From Acidovorax sp. NB1 (lineage in GTDB: Bacteria; Pseudomonadota; Gammaproteobacteria; Burkholderiales; Burkholderiaceae_C): a stretch of DNA of 64,000 nt. The notes below the pieces were generated by a model that ran no database searches, had not been told where the DNA came from, and was given only the letters and a program-made list of their open reading frames with translations. Each line of letters opens with the position of its first letter. The stretch's first letter is position 1. Location: assembly GCF_005405905.1 (NCBI RefSeq), contig NZ_BJHU01000016.1, positions 207,150 through 271,149 of the forward strand. The letters run 5' to 3'. Positions 26,581 to 35,995 of this stretch are shown in pieces. Position numbers and translations under genes: made by a program.

Positions 26581-27813
26581 ATGAAATTTGCTATTAAGGC
26601 TGTAGCAGCCTCGGTAATCTTGGCGGCCGCTGGCGGGGCCTTCGCTCAAAAGGGCGAGACAGTGAAGATCGCTTGGCTGGACCCCCTTTCGGGCCTGATG
26701 GCAGCCGTCGGAACGAACCAGCTCAAGAGCTTCCAGTTCATCTCCGAAGAGTTCAACAAGAAGAACGCCGCAGGCGTCAAATTCGAGATCATCGGAATCG
26801 ACAACAAACTCAGCCCACAAGAGACCACCAGCGCCCTGCGCTCGGCCATGGACCAGGGCGCACGCTACGTGGTGCAAGGCAACGGCTCTGGCCCTGCGCT
26901 TGCCATCATGGACGCGCTGGAAAAGCACAACGCACGCAATCCCGGCAAGGAAGTCCTGTTCCTGAACTACGCCGCCGTGGATCCCGATCTCACCAACAGC
27001 AAGTGCAGCTACTGGCACTTCCGCCTGGATGCAGACACGTCCATGAAGATGGAAGCGCTGACGACCTACATGAAGGACCTGCCCGAGGTCAAGAAGGTCT
27101 ACCTGATCAACCAGAACTACTCGCACGGCCACCAGGTCTCGAAGTTCGCCAAGGAAATGATGCAGCGCAAGCGCCCCGATGTGCAGTTTGTCGGCGACGA
27201 CCTGCACCCTCTGGCCCAGGTGCGCGACTTTGCCCCGTACATCGCCAAGATCAAGGCATCGGGTGCCGACAGCGTGATCACCGGCAACTGGGGTTCTGAC
27301 CTCGCGCTGCTGATCAAGGCCGCCAATGATGCAGGCCTGAACAACGTCAATTTCTACACCTACTACGGCTCCGTCACCGGCAGTCCCACGGCCATGGGAT
27401 CGGCCGCCGCAGGCCGCGTGTACATGGTGGCCTATGCCCACATGAACTTGCCCGGCGAGCTGAACAAGATCGTGCTGGACTACAAGAAAAAGTTCAACGA
27501 CGACATGTACACAGGCGCCGTGTACCACGCGTTCACGATGCTGTCGGAAGGCTTTGCCAAGGCCAAGTCCACCGACCCCGTCAAGGTGGCTGCTGCGTTT
27601 GAAGGCATGAAGTTCAAGAGCTTCAACGGTGAAGTCGAAATGCGCAAGACCGACCACCAGCTGCAGCAGGGCCTGTTCATCTCCAAGTGGGAAAAGGCGG
27701 GTGGCAAGTACCCGATCGACTCCGAGAACACCGGCTACACCTTTGTGCCCGTGAAGTACTACGAGCCCTATGTGGCCAGCACGCCCACGTCGTGCCAGAT
27801 GAAGCGCCCGTAA
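26581..27813 (+). CDS. Liv-type ABC transporter periplasmic substrate-binding protein (importer 2)
   Basis: Type I periplasmic binding protein of 410 residues. The Sec signal ends GGAFAQ, and an AGGAGA site precedes the ATG at 26581. The mature start VKIAWLDPLSGLMAAVGTNQLK and the YVVQGNGSGPALAIMDALEKHN region are family-typical. It is followed by livH, livM, livG and livF on the same strand. An intrinsic terminator-like hairpin stands between it and livH, which could raise its expression over the membrane genes. Substrate is unknown; see the acyl-CoA ligase upstream. Confidence 0.92.
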   Translation: MKFAIKAVAASVILAAAGGAFAQKGETVKIAWLDPLSGLMAAVGTNQLKSFQFISEEFNKKNAAGVKFEIIGIDNKLSPQETTSALRSAMDQGARYVVQGNGSGPALAIMDALEKHNARNPGKEVLFLNYAAVDPDLTNSKCSYWHFRLDADTSMKMEALTTYMKDLPEVKKVYLINQNYSHGHQVSKFAKEMMQRKRPDVQFVGDDLHPLAQVRDFAPYIAKIKASGADSVITGNWGSDLALLIKAANDAGLNNVNFYTYYGSVTGSPTAMGSAAAGRVYMVAYAHMNLPGELNKIVLDYKKKFNDDMYTGAVYHAFTMLSEGFAKAKSTDPVKVAAAFEGMKFKSFNGEVEMRKTDHQLQQGLFISKWEKAGGKYPIDSENTGYTFVPVKYYEPYVASTPTSCQMKRP

Positions 27814-27832
27814 CTCCTGCGTGACCGCTTCG

Positions 27833-27861
27833 AGGCCCGACCTGGCTCGGGCCTTTTTTTT
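27833..27861 (+). terminator. Intrinsic terminator/attenuator between binding protein and livH
   Basis: Stem AGGCCCGA (27833-27840) with TCGGGCCT (27847-27854), six-base loop, then eight T. It lies inside what is clearly one gene set, so partial read-through is expected, giving excess binding protein. Confidence 0.85.
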
Positions 27862-27883
27862 ACCCCTGCAGTGAAAAATTCCA

Positions 27884-28837
27884 ATGAATCCTGAGTTTTT
27901 CGTGATCTCTTTGCTGAACGGAGTGAGCTACGGGCTCCTGCTGTTCATGCTGAGTTCCGGCCTCACGCTGATCTTCAGCATGATGGGCGTGCTCAACTTC
28001 GCACACACCAGCTTCTACATGCTGGGTGCGTACTTTGCGTTCACCATCTCCGGGGTGGTGGGCTTCTGGCCAGCGCTGGTGATCTCTCCACTGGTGGTGT
28101 TTGTGCTGGGTGCGGCGTTCGAGCGCTATTGCCTGCGCCGCGTGCACAAGTTTGGCCATGTGCCGGAGCTGCTGGTCACCTTCGGGCTCTCCTACCTCAT
28201 TCTGGAAGTGGTGCAACTGGTGTGGGGCCGTTCCACCGTGCCCTACGGCCTGCCAGAGCAACTGCAGGGGCCCCTGTTTTCGTTGTACGGCACGCAGTTC
28301 CCCAAGTCGCGTTCGTTCGTGATGCTGGTGGCCCTGCTGATGCTGGTGTCCGTGTGGCTGCTGCTGACTCGCACGCGCATTGGCCTGGTGATTCAGGCGG
28401 CGCTCAAATACCCCGAGATGGTCGAGGCGCTCGGCCACAACGTGCCGCGTGTGTTCATGCTGGTGTTTGGCGGTGGCGCTGCCCTAGCCGGCCTGGCCGG
28501 TGTGATCGGCGGCAACACCTACGTCACCGAGCCCGCGATGGCGGCCTCGGTCGGCTCCATCATCTTCGTGGTGGTGGTGGTGGGAGGCATGGGTTCTCTG
28601 GCGGGGGCGTTCATCGCCTCGCTGCTGATCGGGGTGGTGCAGACCTTTGCGGTGGCGCTCGACTACTCGATGATCCACGTGTTCAAGGCCGTGGGCGTGG
28701 CGGTGACGGACCAGACCTTCGGCTACCCGCTGCTCAAGCTCACGATCTCCCAGGTGGCGCCCATCCTGCCGTACCTGTTCCTTGTGCTGATTCTGATCTT
28801 CCGCCCCAAGGGCTTGCTGGGTACGCGGGAGGATTGA
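27884..28837 (+). CDS. livH: Liv-type ABC transporter permease LivH (importer 2)
   Basis: Inner-membrane permease of 317 residues starting MNPEFFVISLLNGVSYGLLLFML. The signature SMMGVLNFAHTSFYMLGAYFAF is present, with about eight hydrophobic segments and the usual end VLILIFRPKGLLGTRE. It lies 22 bases after the attenuator and ends 4 bases before livM. Forms the channel with LivM. Confidence 0.94.
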   Translation: MNPEFFVISLLNGVSYGLLLFMLSSGLTLIFSMMGVLNFAHTSFYMLGAYFAFTISGVVGFWPALVISPLVVFVLGAAFERYCLRRVHKFGHVPELLVTFGLSYLILEVVQLVWGRSTVPYGLPEQLQGPLFSLYGTQFPKSRSFVMLVALLMLVSVWLLLTRTRIGLVIQAALKYPEMVEALGHNVPRVFMLVFGGGAALAGLAGVIGGNTYVTEPAMAASVGSIIFVVVVVGGMGSLAGAFIASLLIGVVQTFAVALDYSMIHVFKAVGVAVTDQTFGYPLLKLTISQVAPILPYLFLVLILIFRPKGLLGTRED

Positions 28838-28841
28838 TGCC

Positions 28842-30164
28842 ATGAATTCGACTACCAACACTGTCTCCAGTGCCACCGCGCACTACCGGTTCAAGCCCTG
28901 GAATGTGGGGAGGATCGTCATCTGGTCGCTGTTTGCGATTGCCTTGATTGTGGCGCCCATGCTGTTTCGCAGCAGCCTGGCGCTGACCATGCTCTCGCAG
29001 ATCGGCTACCTCATCATCATCTGCCTGTCCTACAACATGTTGCTGGGGCAGGGCGGCATGCTGAGCTTCGGCCATGCGGTGTACACCGGCCTGGGCTCGT
29101 TCATTGCCATCCATGCCATGAACATGGCTGGCAAGGGCAGCTTCCACATCCCGCTGGTGCTGATCCCTCTGGTGGGTGGGCTGGCCGGGGCCTTTTTCGC
29201 CATCATCCTGGGCTTCGTGACCACCAAGAAGTCGGGCACGACGTTTGCCATGATCACGCTGGGCATTGGCGAGCTGGTCGCGTCGATGGCCCTGATGTTC
29301 CCCGAGTTCTTCGGTGGCGAAGGGGGCATCACCACCGACCGGGTGTACGGCAAGGCCTTCTTCGGCCTGAATTTTGGCTCGGGCATGCAGGTGTACTACC
29401 TGATCGCCGCCTACTGCTTCGTGTGCACGGCAGCGATGTTTGCCTTCACCGGCACGCCGCTGGGCCGCATCCTGAACGCCGTGCGCGACAACCCCGAGCG
29501 TGTGGAGTTCATTGGCTACAACACGCAGCGGGTGCGCTACTTCGCCTTCATCATCGCGGGCTTTTTCGCCGGTATCGGCGGAGGCCTGGCCACGATCAAC
29601 TTCGAGATCGTGACCGGTGCCGACAGCCTGAATGTGGTGCGCTCCGGCGGCTACCTGCTGTTCACCTTCCTGGGCGGGGCCACGTTCTTCTTTGGTCCGA
29701 TCATCGGCGCCGTGCTGCTGGTGCTGGCCTCGGTGTTGCTTTCCGAGTTGTCCAAAGCCTGGCTGCTGTACCTGGGCCTGGTGTTCCTGTTCATGGTGAT
29801 GTACGCCCCCGGCGGCGTGGCCAGCCTGATCATGATGAACCTGCGCCTGGCCAAGTTCGGCAAGCTGCGCCAGTTGTGGACTTCGTATCTGGCGCTGGGT
29901 GGCACGGCCCTGGTGGGCGTGCTGGGCGCGGCCTGCATGATCGAAATGACCTACCACCTGCAGCTCAATGCAGCGCTCGGGTCAGAGCTCTCGTTCCTGG
30001 GCGCCACGCTCAACGCCAAAGGCTTCACCAGCTGGTTTGGCGCCGTGTTCGTGATGGTGACGGGCTTCGCCTTGTTCGAGATGTGCCGACGCCAGTTTGT
30101 GCGCCAATGGGGCCGTATCCAGGAAGAAATAGAACATGAAATCAAGCGCGGGGAGGCTCTGTAA
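28842..30164 (+). CDS. livM: Liv-type ABC transporter permease LivM (importer 2)
   Basis: Inner-membrane permease of 440 residues. The core has NMLLGQGGMLSFGHAVYTGLGSF and GTPLGRILNAVRDNPERVEFIGYN, both LivM hallmarks. It is about 100 residues longer than the usual LivM because of a C-terminal extension after the last conserved region. That extension holds two more hydrophobic segments (LALGGTALVGVLGAACMIEM and SWFGAVFVMVTGFALFEM) and a charged tail. The extension's role is unknown. Two bases separate it from livG. Confidence 0.92.
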   Translation: MNSTTNTVSSATAHYRFKPWNVGRIVIWSLFAIALIVAPMLFRSSLALTMLSQIGYLIIICLSYNMLLGQGGMLSFGHAVYTGLGSFIAIHAMNMAGKGSFHIPLVLIPLVGGLAGAFFAIILGFVTTKKSGTTFAMITLGIGELVASMALMFPEFFGGEGGITTDRVYGKAFFGLNFGSGMQVYYLIAAYCFVCTAAMFAFTGTPLGRILNAVRDNPERVEFIGYNTQRVRYFAFIIAGFFAGIGGGLATINFEIVTGADSLNVVRSGGYLLFTFLGGATFFFGPIIGAVLLVLASVLLSELSKAWLLYLGLVFLFMVMYAPGGVASLIMMNLRLAKFGKLRQLWTSYLALGGTALVGVLGAACMIEMTYHLQLNAALGSELSFLGATLNAKGFTSWFGAVFVMVTGFALFEMCRRQFVRQWGRIQEEIEHEIKRGEAL

Positions 30165-30166
30165 CC

Positions 30167-30952
30167 ATGGCGGCTGACAACGCAACCTATGCGCTCGAAC
30201 TGCGCGACTTGCGCAAGAGTTTTGGCAAGACCGAGATCATCCGTGGCGCCAACTTGGCGGTGGCGCCGGGCGAACGTGTGGCCATCATCGGTCCCAACGG
30301 TGCGGGCAAGTCCACGCTGTTCAATCTGATCAGCGGGCGCTTTGCGCCCACCAGCGGAGACGTGATCCTGAACGGCCAGCGCATCAACGGCATGGCGCCG
30401 TACGAGATCAATCGGCGCGGCCTCTCGCGCAGTTTCCAGATCACCAACATCTTCCCCAAGCTGTCGGTGTTCGAGAACCTGCGCTGTGGCGTGCTCTGGA
30501 GCATGGGCTACAAGTACACGTTCCTGCGCTTCCTGTCGAACCTGCACGATGCCAACGAGCGCGCCAAGCAGCTCATGGAGATGATCAAGCTCGACAAGAA
30601 GCGCGACACGCTGGCGATGAACCTCACGTATGCCGAGCAGCGCGCGCTGGAGATCGGCATCACCATCGCGGGCGGCGCCAATGTGATCCTGCTGGACGAA
30701 CCCACCGCAGGCATGAGCAAGACCGAAACCACGCGTTTCATTCACCTCATCAAGGAAGTGACCGAAGGCCGCACGCTGCTCACGGTGGAGCACGACATGG
30801 GCGTGGTGTTTGGCCTGGCCGACAAGATCGCCGTGGTGGTCTATGGCGAGGTGATTGCCTTTGACACACCGGACAAGGTGCGCGCCAACCAGCGCGTGCA
30901 AGAGGCCTATCTGGGCTCGGTGGTTGCGGACGAGCAGGGGGCGGGACACTGA
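30167..30952 (+). CDS. livG: Liv-type ABC transporter ATPase LivG (importer 2)
   Basis: ATPase of 261 residues with canonical Walker A GPNGAGKST, a Q-loop region before FENLRCGVLWSMG, signature LTYAEQRALEIG (a usual LivG variant of LSGGQ), and Walker B VILLDEPTAGMSKTE. It pairs with the LivF ATPase immediately downstream, whose Walker A is unusual; this subunit keeps the normal lysine. Confidence 0.94.
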   Translation: MAADNATYALELRDLRKSFGKTEIIRGANLAVAPGERVAIIGPNGAGKSTLFNLISGRFAPTSGDVILNGQRINGMAPYEINRRGLSRSFQITNIFPKLSVFENLRCGVLWSMGYKYTFLRFLSNLHDANERAKQLMEMIKLDKKRDTLAMNLTYAEQRALEIGITIAGGANVILLDEPTAGMSKTETTRFIHLIKEVTEGRTLLTVEHDMGVVFGLADKIAVVVYGEVIAFDTPDKVRANQRVQEAYLGSVVADEQGAGH

Positions 30953-30953
30953 C

Positions 30954-31649
30954 ATGCTGAAAATCGAGAATCTCCACGCCTACTACGGCAAGAGCCATGT
31001 GCTGCATGGCGTGACCTTCGACGTGCAACCCGGTGAAATCGTGGCCCTGCTGGGGCGCAATGGCTCCGGCCGCTCCACCACTGCCAAGGCCATCATGGGC
31101 CTGGTGGACTGGGAAGGCACGCTCAACTGGAAGGGGCAGGACCTCAATGGCAAGAAGGCCTACGAAATCGCCCACCTGGGGGTGGGCTACGTGCCCGAAA
31201 GCCGCGATGTGTTCCCCAACCTCACGGTGCACCAGAACCTGATGCTCGGCCAGAAGGGCAGTGGCAAGAACAGCCGCTGGTCTTTTGACGACATGTACGA
31301 CATGTTCCCCCGCCTCAAGGAGCGCCAGCACACCGAGGCGGGCGTGATGTCCGGCGGCGAGCAGCAGATGCTGACCCTGTGCCGCACGCTGATGGGTGAC
31401 CCTGACCTCATCATCATCGACGAGCCCACCGAAGGCCTCGCGCCCAAGATCGTGGAGCTGGTGGGGCAGTACCTGCAGACCATCAAGTCGCGCGGCATCT
31501 CGGTGCTGCTGATTGAGCAGAAACTGACCATCGCCATGAAGATCTCGGACCGTGCGCTGGTCATGGGGCATGGCTCGATCGTGTTCCAGGGCACACCGGA
31601 CAGTTTGCGGGCCGACAACTACATCCGCAAGGAATGGCTTGAAGTCTGA
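30954..31649 (+). CDS. livF: Liv-type ABC transporter ATPase LivF (importer 2), Walker A Arg variant
   Basis: ATPase of 231 residues starting at ATG 30954, one base after the livG stop. An open frame extending upstream into livG is excluded. The phosphate loop reads GRNGSGRST: the invariant Walker A Lys is Arg here (codon CGC, 31071-31073). Signature MSGGEQQML and Walker B LIIIDEPTEGLAPK are intact, and IEQKLTIAMKISDR follows. Arg at this site may be a family variant, since the rest of the protein is well conserved, but it would be expected to change ATP handling. The other subunit, LivG, is canonical. Confidence 0.93.
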   Translation: MLKIENLHAYYGKSHVLHGVTFDVQPGEIVALLGRNGSGRSTTAKAIMGLVDWEGTLNWKGQDLNGKKAYEIAHLGVGYVPESRDVFPNLTVHQNLMLGQKGSGKNSRWSFDDMYDMFPRLKERQHTEAGVMSGGEQQMLTLCRTLMGDPDLIIIDEPTEGLAPKIVELVGQYLQTIKSRGISVLLIEQKLTIAMKISDRALVMGHGSIVFQGTPDSLRADNYIRKEWLEV

Positions 31650-31674
31650 CGATTTCTGAAAAACCATGGCTAAA

Positions 31675-31709
31675 AGAGGCGCCCGATAGCTGAAGGCGCC
31701 TCTTTTTTT
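31675..31709 (+). terminator. Intrinsic terminator after livF (importer 2)
   Basis: Stem AGAGGCGCC (31675-31683) with GGCGCCTCT (31695-31703), 11-base loop, followed by seven T. It ends the acyl-CoA ligase/Liv cluster before the fad genes. Confidence 0.92.
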
Positions 31710-31786
31710 GCGCTACCAAATGTTGCACTGCAAACCCCCTTGTCCCGCCCGGGACAAATTGACACGCCAAATGGGTTTGAAGTCTC

Positions 31787-31808
31787 TACAATAAAAACGC
31801 ACGATCGT
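31787..31808 (+). promoter_or_regulatory. Promoter -10 and ACGATCGT operator candidate of the fad genes
   Basis: TACAAT at 31787-31792 is a good -10 box. A TTGACA at 31759-31764 is 22 bases away, too far for a standard pair. Just downstream of the -10 is the palindrome ACGATCGT (31801-31808), placed where a repressor would block transcription. I associate similar palindromes with TetR-type fatty-acid regulators in betaproteobacteria, but this is from memory. Confidence 0.4.
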
Positions 31809-31839
31809 TCTTTTTCACTTTCCAAGGAACAACAGCACC

Positions 31840-33939
31840 ATGACCGCTGAATACAAAGTCCACGGCTCCGTTGCCGTGATCACCATGGCCAACCCTCCCG
31901 TCAACGGACTCGGTCTGGCGACCCGCCAGGGCATCGTGGACGGCCTTGGCCGTGCCAATGCCGATGCAGCGGTCACGTCCATCGTGATCACCGGTGCCGG
32001 TGGTGCGTTCTCTGGCGGCGCCGACATCAAGGAGTTCGGCACCGACAAGTCGCTGCAAGAGCCCAATCTGCTGTCGGTGATTGCCGCCATCGAAAACTCG
32101 GCCAAGCCCGTCGTGGCCGCCATGCACAGCGTCGCCATGGGCGGAGGGCTGGAACTGGCCCTGGGCTGCCACTACCGCATTGCGGCGCCTGGCTGCTCGA
32201 TTGCACTACCAGAAGTCAAGCTGGGCCTGATCCCCGGCGCAGGTGGCACGCAGCGCCTGCCGCGCGTGATCGGTGTCGAGGCCGCGCTCAATCTCATCGT
32301 GAGCGGCGAGCCCGTCAAGAGCGAAATGATTGGCGCCGTGCCCGGCCAGAAGCTGTTTGACAAGATGGCCGCGTCGGCCGAGTCGCTGGCTACCGAAGCC
32401 CTGGCGTTTGCACAAAGCGTGGCCGATGCTCGCCCGCTGCCCCTGGTGCGCAACTTCCCCTGCAAGCACCCCGAAGGCGATGCGTACTTCCAGTTCGCAC
32501 GCAACATGGTCAAGGGCATGGCCAAGAACTTCCCCGCGCCCGCCAAGTGCGTGGACGCGGTCGAAGCTGCCACCAAGAAGAAGTTTGCCGAAGGCATGCT
32601 GGTCGAGCGCGAGATCTTCATCAACCTGATGTGGACGCCCGAGTCGCGCGCGCTGCGCCACCTGTTCATGGCAGAGCGTGCCGCCAGCAAGATCCCTGAT
32701 GTGGCCTCCGACACCCCCAAGCGCGATATCAAGGTGGTCGGCGTGATCGGCGCTGGCACCATGGGTGGCGGCATCTCCATGAACTTCCTGAACGCGGGCA
32801 TCCCCGTCAAGATCCTGGAGATGAAGCAGGAAGCCCTGGACCGTGGCGTGGCCACGATCAAGAAGAACTACGAAGCCCAGGTCAAGAAGGGCAAGCTCAA
32901 GCAGGACAAGTACGAGCAGCGCATGGCTCTGCTGAGCACCACGCTGAGCTACGACGACTTCAAGGACTGCGACCTGATCATCGAAGCCGTGTTCGAAGAA
33001 ATGGGCGTCAAGGAAGCCGTGTTCAAGCAGCTCGACGCTGTGGCCAAGCCCGGCGCCATCCTGGCCTCCAACACCTCCACGCTCGATGTGGACAAGATCG
33101 CCGCTTTCACCAAGCGTCCGCAGGACGTGGTGGGCATGCACTTCTTCAGCCCCGCCAACGTGATGAAGCTGCTGGAAGTAGTGCGCGGCAAGGAAACCGC
33201 CAAGGACGTGCTGGCCACCGTGATGGCCATCGGCAAGAAGATCAAGAAGACCTCGGTGGTCTCGGGCGTGTGCGATGGTTTCATCGGCAACCGCATGATC
33301 GAGCAGTACAGCCGCCAGGCCGGCTTCCTGCTGGACGAAGGCTGCACGCCCCAGCAGGTGGACAAGGCCATCGAGAAGTTTGGCTTTGCCATGGGCCCGT
33401 TCCGCATGGGCGACCTCGCTGGCAACGACATCGGCTGGGCCATTCGCAAGCGCCGTTCCGTGGAGCGTGCCGACATGAAGTACAGCCGCACCGCCGACAA
33501 GCTGTGTGAACTGGGCCGCTTCGGCCAGAAGACCGGCGCAGGCTGGTACGACTACCAGGCCGGCAAGCGCGATGCGATCCCGAGCGATCTGGTCAACAAG
33601 ATGATCGAGGACCACCGCAAGGAACTGGGCATCACGCCGCGCAAGATTTCAGACGAAGAAATCGTGCAGCGCCTGGTGTTCGCCCTGGTCAACGAAGGCG
33701 CGCACATCCTGGAAGACGGCATTGCCAGCAAGTCCGGCGACATCGACATGGTGTACCTGACCGGCTACGGCTTCCCCATCCACCGTGGCGGCCCCATGCA
33801 CTACGCCAGTGAAGTGGGTCTGTTCAACGTGGTGCAGGCCATGGACCGTTTTGCCAAGAACCCGCTGGATGACGCAGCGTTCTGGAAGCCCGCTCCGCTG
33901 CTGGCCAAGCTGGCCGCCGAAGGCAAGGCCTTCCAGTAA
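31840..33939 (+). CDS. fadB: Bifunctional enoyl-CoA hydratase / 3-hydroxyacyl-CoA dehydrogenase
   Basis: Carries out two successive steps of beta-oxidation. The 699-residue protein has an N-terminal crotonase domain ([45 protein letters not shown]). It then has an NAD-binding dehydrogenase domain ([43 protein letters not shown]) and the C-terminal 3HCDH domains. The layout is that of FadJ/FadB-type multifunctional enzymes. It is followed 35 bases later by the thiolase gene, as in classical fadBA operons. Confidence 0.95.
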   Translation: MTAEYKVHGSVAVITMANPPVNGLGLATRQGIVDGLGRANADAAVTSIVITGAGGAFSGGADIKEFGTDKSLQEPNLLSVIAAIENSAKPVVAAMHSVAMGGGLELALGCHYRIAAPGCSIALPEVKLGLIPGAGGTQRLPRVIGVEAALNLIVSGEPVKSEMIGAVPGQKLFDKMAASAESLATEALAFAQSVADARPLPLVRNFPCKHPEGDAYFQFARNMVKGMAKNFPAPAKCVDAVEAATKKKFAEGMLVEREIFINLMWTPESRALRHLFMAERAASKIPDVASDTPKRDIKVVGVIGAGTMGGGISMNFLNAGIPVKILEMKQEALDRGVATIKKNYEAQVKKGKLKQDKYEQRMALLSTTLSYDDFKDCDLIIEAVFEEMGVKEAVFKQLDAVAKPGAILASNTSTLDVDKIAAFTKRPQDVVGMHFFSPANVMKLLEVVRGKETAKDVLATVMAIGKKIKKTSVVSGVCDGFIGNRMIEQYSRQAGFLLDEGCTPQQVDKAIEKFGFAMGPFRMGDLAGNDIGWAIRKRRSVERADMKYSRTADKLCELGRFGQKTGAGWYDYQAGKRDAIPSDLVNKMIEDHRKELGITPRKISDEEIVQRLVFALVNEGAHILEDGIASKSGDIDMVYLTGYGFPIHRGGPMHYASEVGLFNVVQAMDRFAKNPLDDAAFWKPAPLLAKLAAEGKAFQ

Positions 33940-33974
33940 GCCGCATCCACAGACACCGAATCAAAGGAATTCAC

Positions 33975-35150
33975 ATGACCTCCGCAGTGATTGTTTCCAC
34001 CGCCCGCACGCCACTCGCCAAGAGCTGGAAGGGTTCGTTCAACATGACGCACGGCGCCACCCTGGGCGGCCATGCCGTGCAGCACGCCGTACAGCGCGCT
34101 GGCATCGACGGTGCTGACGTCGATGACGTCATCATGGGCTGCGCCACGCCCGAAGGCGCCACCGGCAGCAACATCGCTCGCCAGATCGCGCTGAAGGCGG
34201 GCCTGCCCATCACGGCATCGGGCGTGACCGTCAACCGCTTCTGTTCGTCGGGCCTGCAGACCATTGCCATGGCTGCCCAGCGCATCATCGCGGGCGAGGC
34301 CGATGTGTTCGTGGCCGGTGGTGTGGAAAGCATTTCTTGCGTGCAGCAAGAGATGAACCTGCACATGATCCAGGACCTGGCGCTGGCCAAGCAAAAGCCC
34401 GAGATCTACTGGAGCATGCTGCAGACCGCCGAACAAGTAGCCAAGCGCTACAACATCGGCCGCGAAGCCATGGACGAATACGGCGCAGGCAGCCAGCAAA
34501 AGGCCTGTGCTGCGCAGGCGGCCGGCCTGTTCGACGCCGAAATCGCTCCCATCACCGTGACGGCTGGTGTGGCCGACAAGACGCTGGGCCTGATCACCAA
34601 GCAAGTCACGGTGAGCAAGGACGAAGGCACCCGCGAAGGCACGACGGTGGAGGCCATCAGTGGCCTGCGCTCGGCATTGCCTGGTGGCCTGATCTCGGCG
34701 GGCAACGCCAGCCAGTTCAGTGACGGTGCTGGTGCCTGCGTGCTGACCAGCGAAGACTACGCCAGTAAAAAGGGCCTCAAACCCCTGGGCCGTTTCCTGG
34801 GCTTTGCGGTGGCAGGCTGCGAGCCCGACGAAATGGGCATCGGCCCCGTGTTTGCCGTGCCCAAGGTGCTCAAGAAGTTGGGCCTCAAGGTCGAGGACAT
34901 CGACCTGTGGGAGCTGAATGAGGCCTTTGCCGTGCAGGTGCTGTACTGCCGCGACAAGCTGGGCATCCCGGCCGATCGTCTGAACGTGAACGGCGGCGCC
35001 ATCGCCCTGGGCCACCCCTACGGTGTATCGGGCCAGCGCCTCACGGGCCACGCGCTCATCGAAGGCAAGCGCCGTGGCGCCAAGAAGGTGTGCGTGACCA
35101 TGTGCATCGGCGGTGGCATGGGCGCTGCAGGCATTTTTGAAGTGTTCTGA
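33975..35150 (+). CDS. fadA: Acetyl-CoA C-acyltransferase (thiolase)
   Basis: Cleaves 3-ketoacyl-CoA with CoA, the last step of the beta-oxidation cycle. The 391-residue protein has the nucleophilic Cys in [16 protein letters not shown] (around residue 90), GGVESIS, the His of [17 protein letters not shown] and the C-terminal [15 protein letters not shown] with the second active-site Cys. Same strand and operon as the preceding FadB-like protein. A degradative rather than biosynthetic thiolase is inferred from this pairing. Confidence 0.95.
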   Translation: MTSAVIVSTARTPLAKSWKGSFNMTHGATLGGHAVQHAVQRAGIDGADVDDVIMGCATPEGATGSNIARQIALKAGLPITASGVTVNRFCSSGLQTIAMAAQRIIAGEADVFVAGGVESISCVQQEMNLHMIQDLALAKQKPEIYWSMLQTAEQVAKRYNIGREAMDEYGAGSQQKACAAQAAGLFDAEIAPITVTAGVADKTLGLITKQVTVSKDEGTREGTTVEAISGLRSALPGGLISAGNASQFSDGAGACVLTSEDYASKKGLKPLGRFLGFAVAGCEPDEMGIGPVFAVPKVLKKLGLKVEDIDLWELNEAFAVQVLYCRDKLGIPADRLNVNGGAIALGHPYGVSGQRLTGHALIEGKRRGAKKVCVTMCIGGGMGAAGIFEVF

Positions 35151-35473
35151 CCACTGCAGCGCCTGAGCACGCCACCGCCCAGCGCACTGGAGAGGCCTCG
35201 CCCGAGGCCTGCACGGTGCAATAGGGGTAGTGCGTGCTGGGTGCTGCCGAAGGGTTGGCGGCCAGGGGCTCCTGTGTGGCCGCCGGTAGGCATGTGACTG
35301 CGGCCCGGTGCCGTGATGGAGGGAGGGAAGGGCGGCAGGCTACAAATTGTTGCCTTGTGGAAATCGTCCGGTGCCTGCGGGCAGCGGTGGCGCGGGCAGA
35401 ATCCGCCGCGGCCGCTGGCCTGCGCGGAGCTGGTTCACGCTCCACTCCTTTCCTTCCCCAAACGGTACATCCC
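35151..35473 (+). other. Intergenic region after the thiolase gene
   Basis: About 320 bases. AGGCCT at 35193-35198 and 35205-35210 flank a short loop and could form a hairpin, but no T tract follows. I see no coding sequence with recognisable content. A promoter for the exported-protein gene may lie in the last 150 bases, but I cannot point to clear boxes. Confidence 0.4.
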
Positions 35474-35947
35474 ATGCGTTGCACGTCTTCCCTTCGTTTT
35501 TTTGCTGCACTGTCGGTGCTTGCCGTGGCCTGCGGTGCCCATGCCCAGAGCTTCAAGCTCCAGCTGCCGCTGGAGTCCGATCCGGACGTGGTGCTGCAGG
35601 AGGTCGTGGTCGATGCCAAGCAGACCCGCGTCACGCTGCTGGTGAAGAACAGCACCAACGAGGCGTTCGAGGCCTGCGCGCAGCCCACGGGCTCGCCCGA
35701 TGCGTTCACCCTCAAGGACCTGGGCAGCGGCACGGTGCTGCAGCAGCAGTCCATCAGCGGGCTAACGCTGTGCAATGTGAAGATGGATGTGGTCAAGCCC
35801 GGCCGCAGCAAGTTTCTCAAGATCACTTTCCCGCCGCTCCCTGCAGCTGCCACGCGCCTGCAGCTTGGAGAGGCCAGCTGCCAGCCCAGGCCCGATTCGG
35901 ACATGGAGTTCTGGTGTTTCAAGAACATCGTGCTGCCCGCACGCTGA
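35474..35947 (+). CDS. Exported hypothetical protein (157 aa)
   Basis: Protein of 157 residues with a clear Sec signal ending VACGAHAQ. The mature part of about 130 residues is rich in beta-type sequence (VVLQEVVVDAKQTRVTLLVKN, LKITFPPLP) and has four Cys that could form two disulfides in the periplasm (EACAQ, LTLCNV, ASCQP, FWCFK). I do not recognise a family. It lies between the fadA-like gene and an acyl-CoA dehydrogenase gene, 48 bases before the latter, so it may be cotranscribed. Function is unknown. Confidence 0.75.
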   Translation: MRCTSSLRFFAALSVLAVACGAHAQSFKLQLPLESDPDVVLQEVVVDAKQTRVTLLVKNSTNEAFEACAQPTGSPDAFTLKDLGSGTVLQQQSISGLTLCNVKMDVVKPGRSKFLKITFPPLPAAATRLQLGEASCQPRPDSDMEFWCFKNIVLPAR

Positions 35948-35995
35948 CCTTCGCATCGCGCAGGAGGCCGGGTATGCAGCATCCAAGGAGACCTC

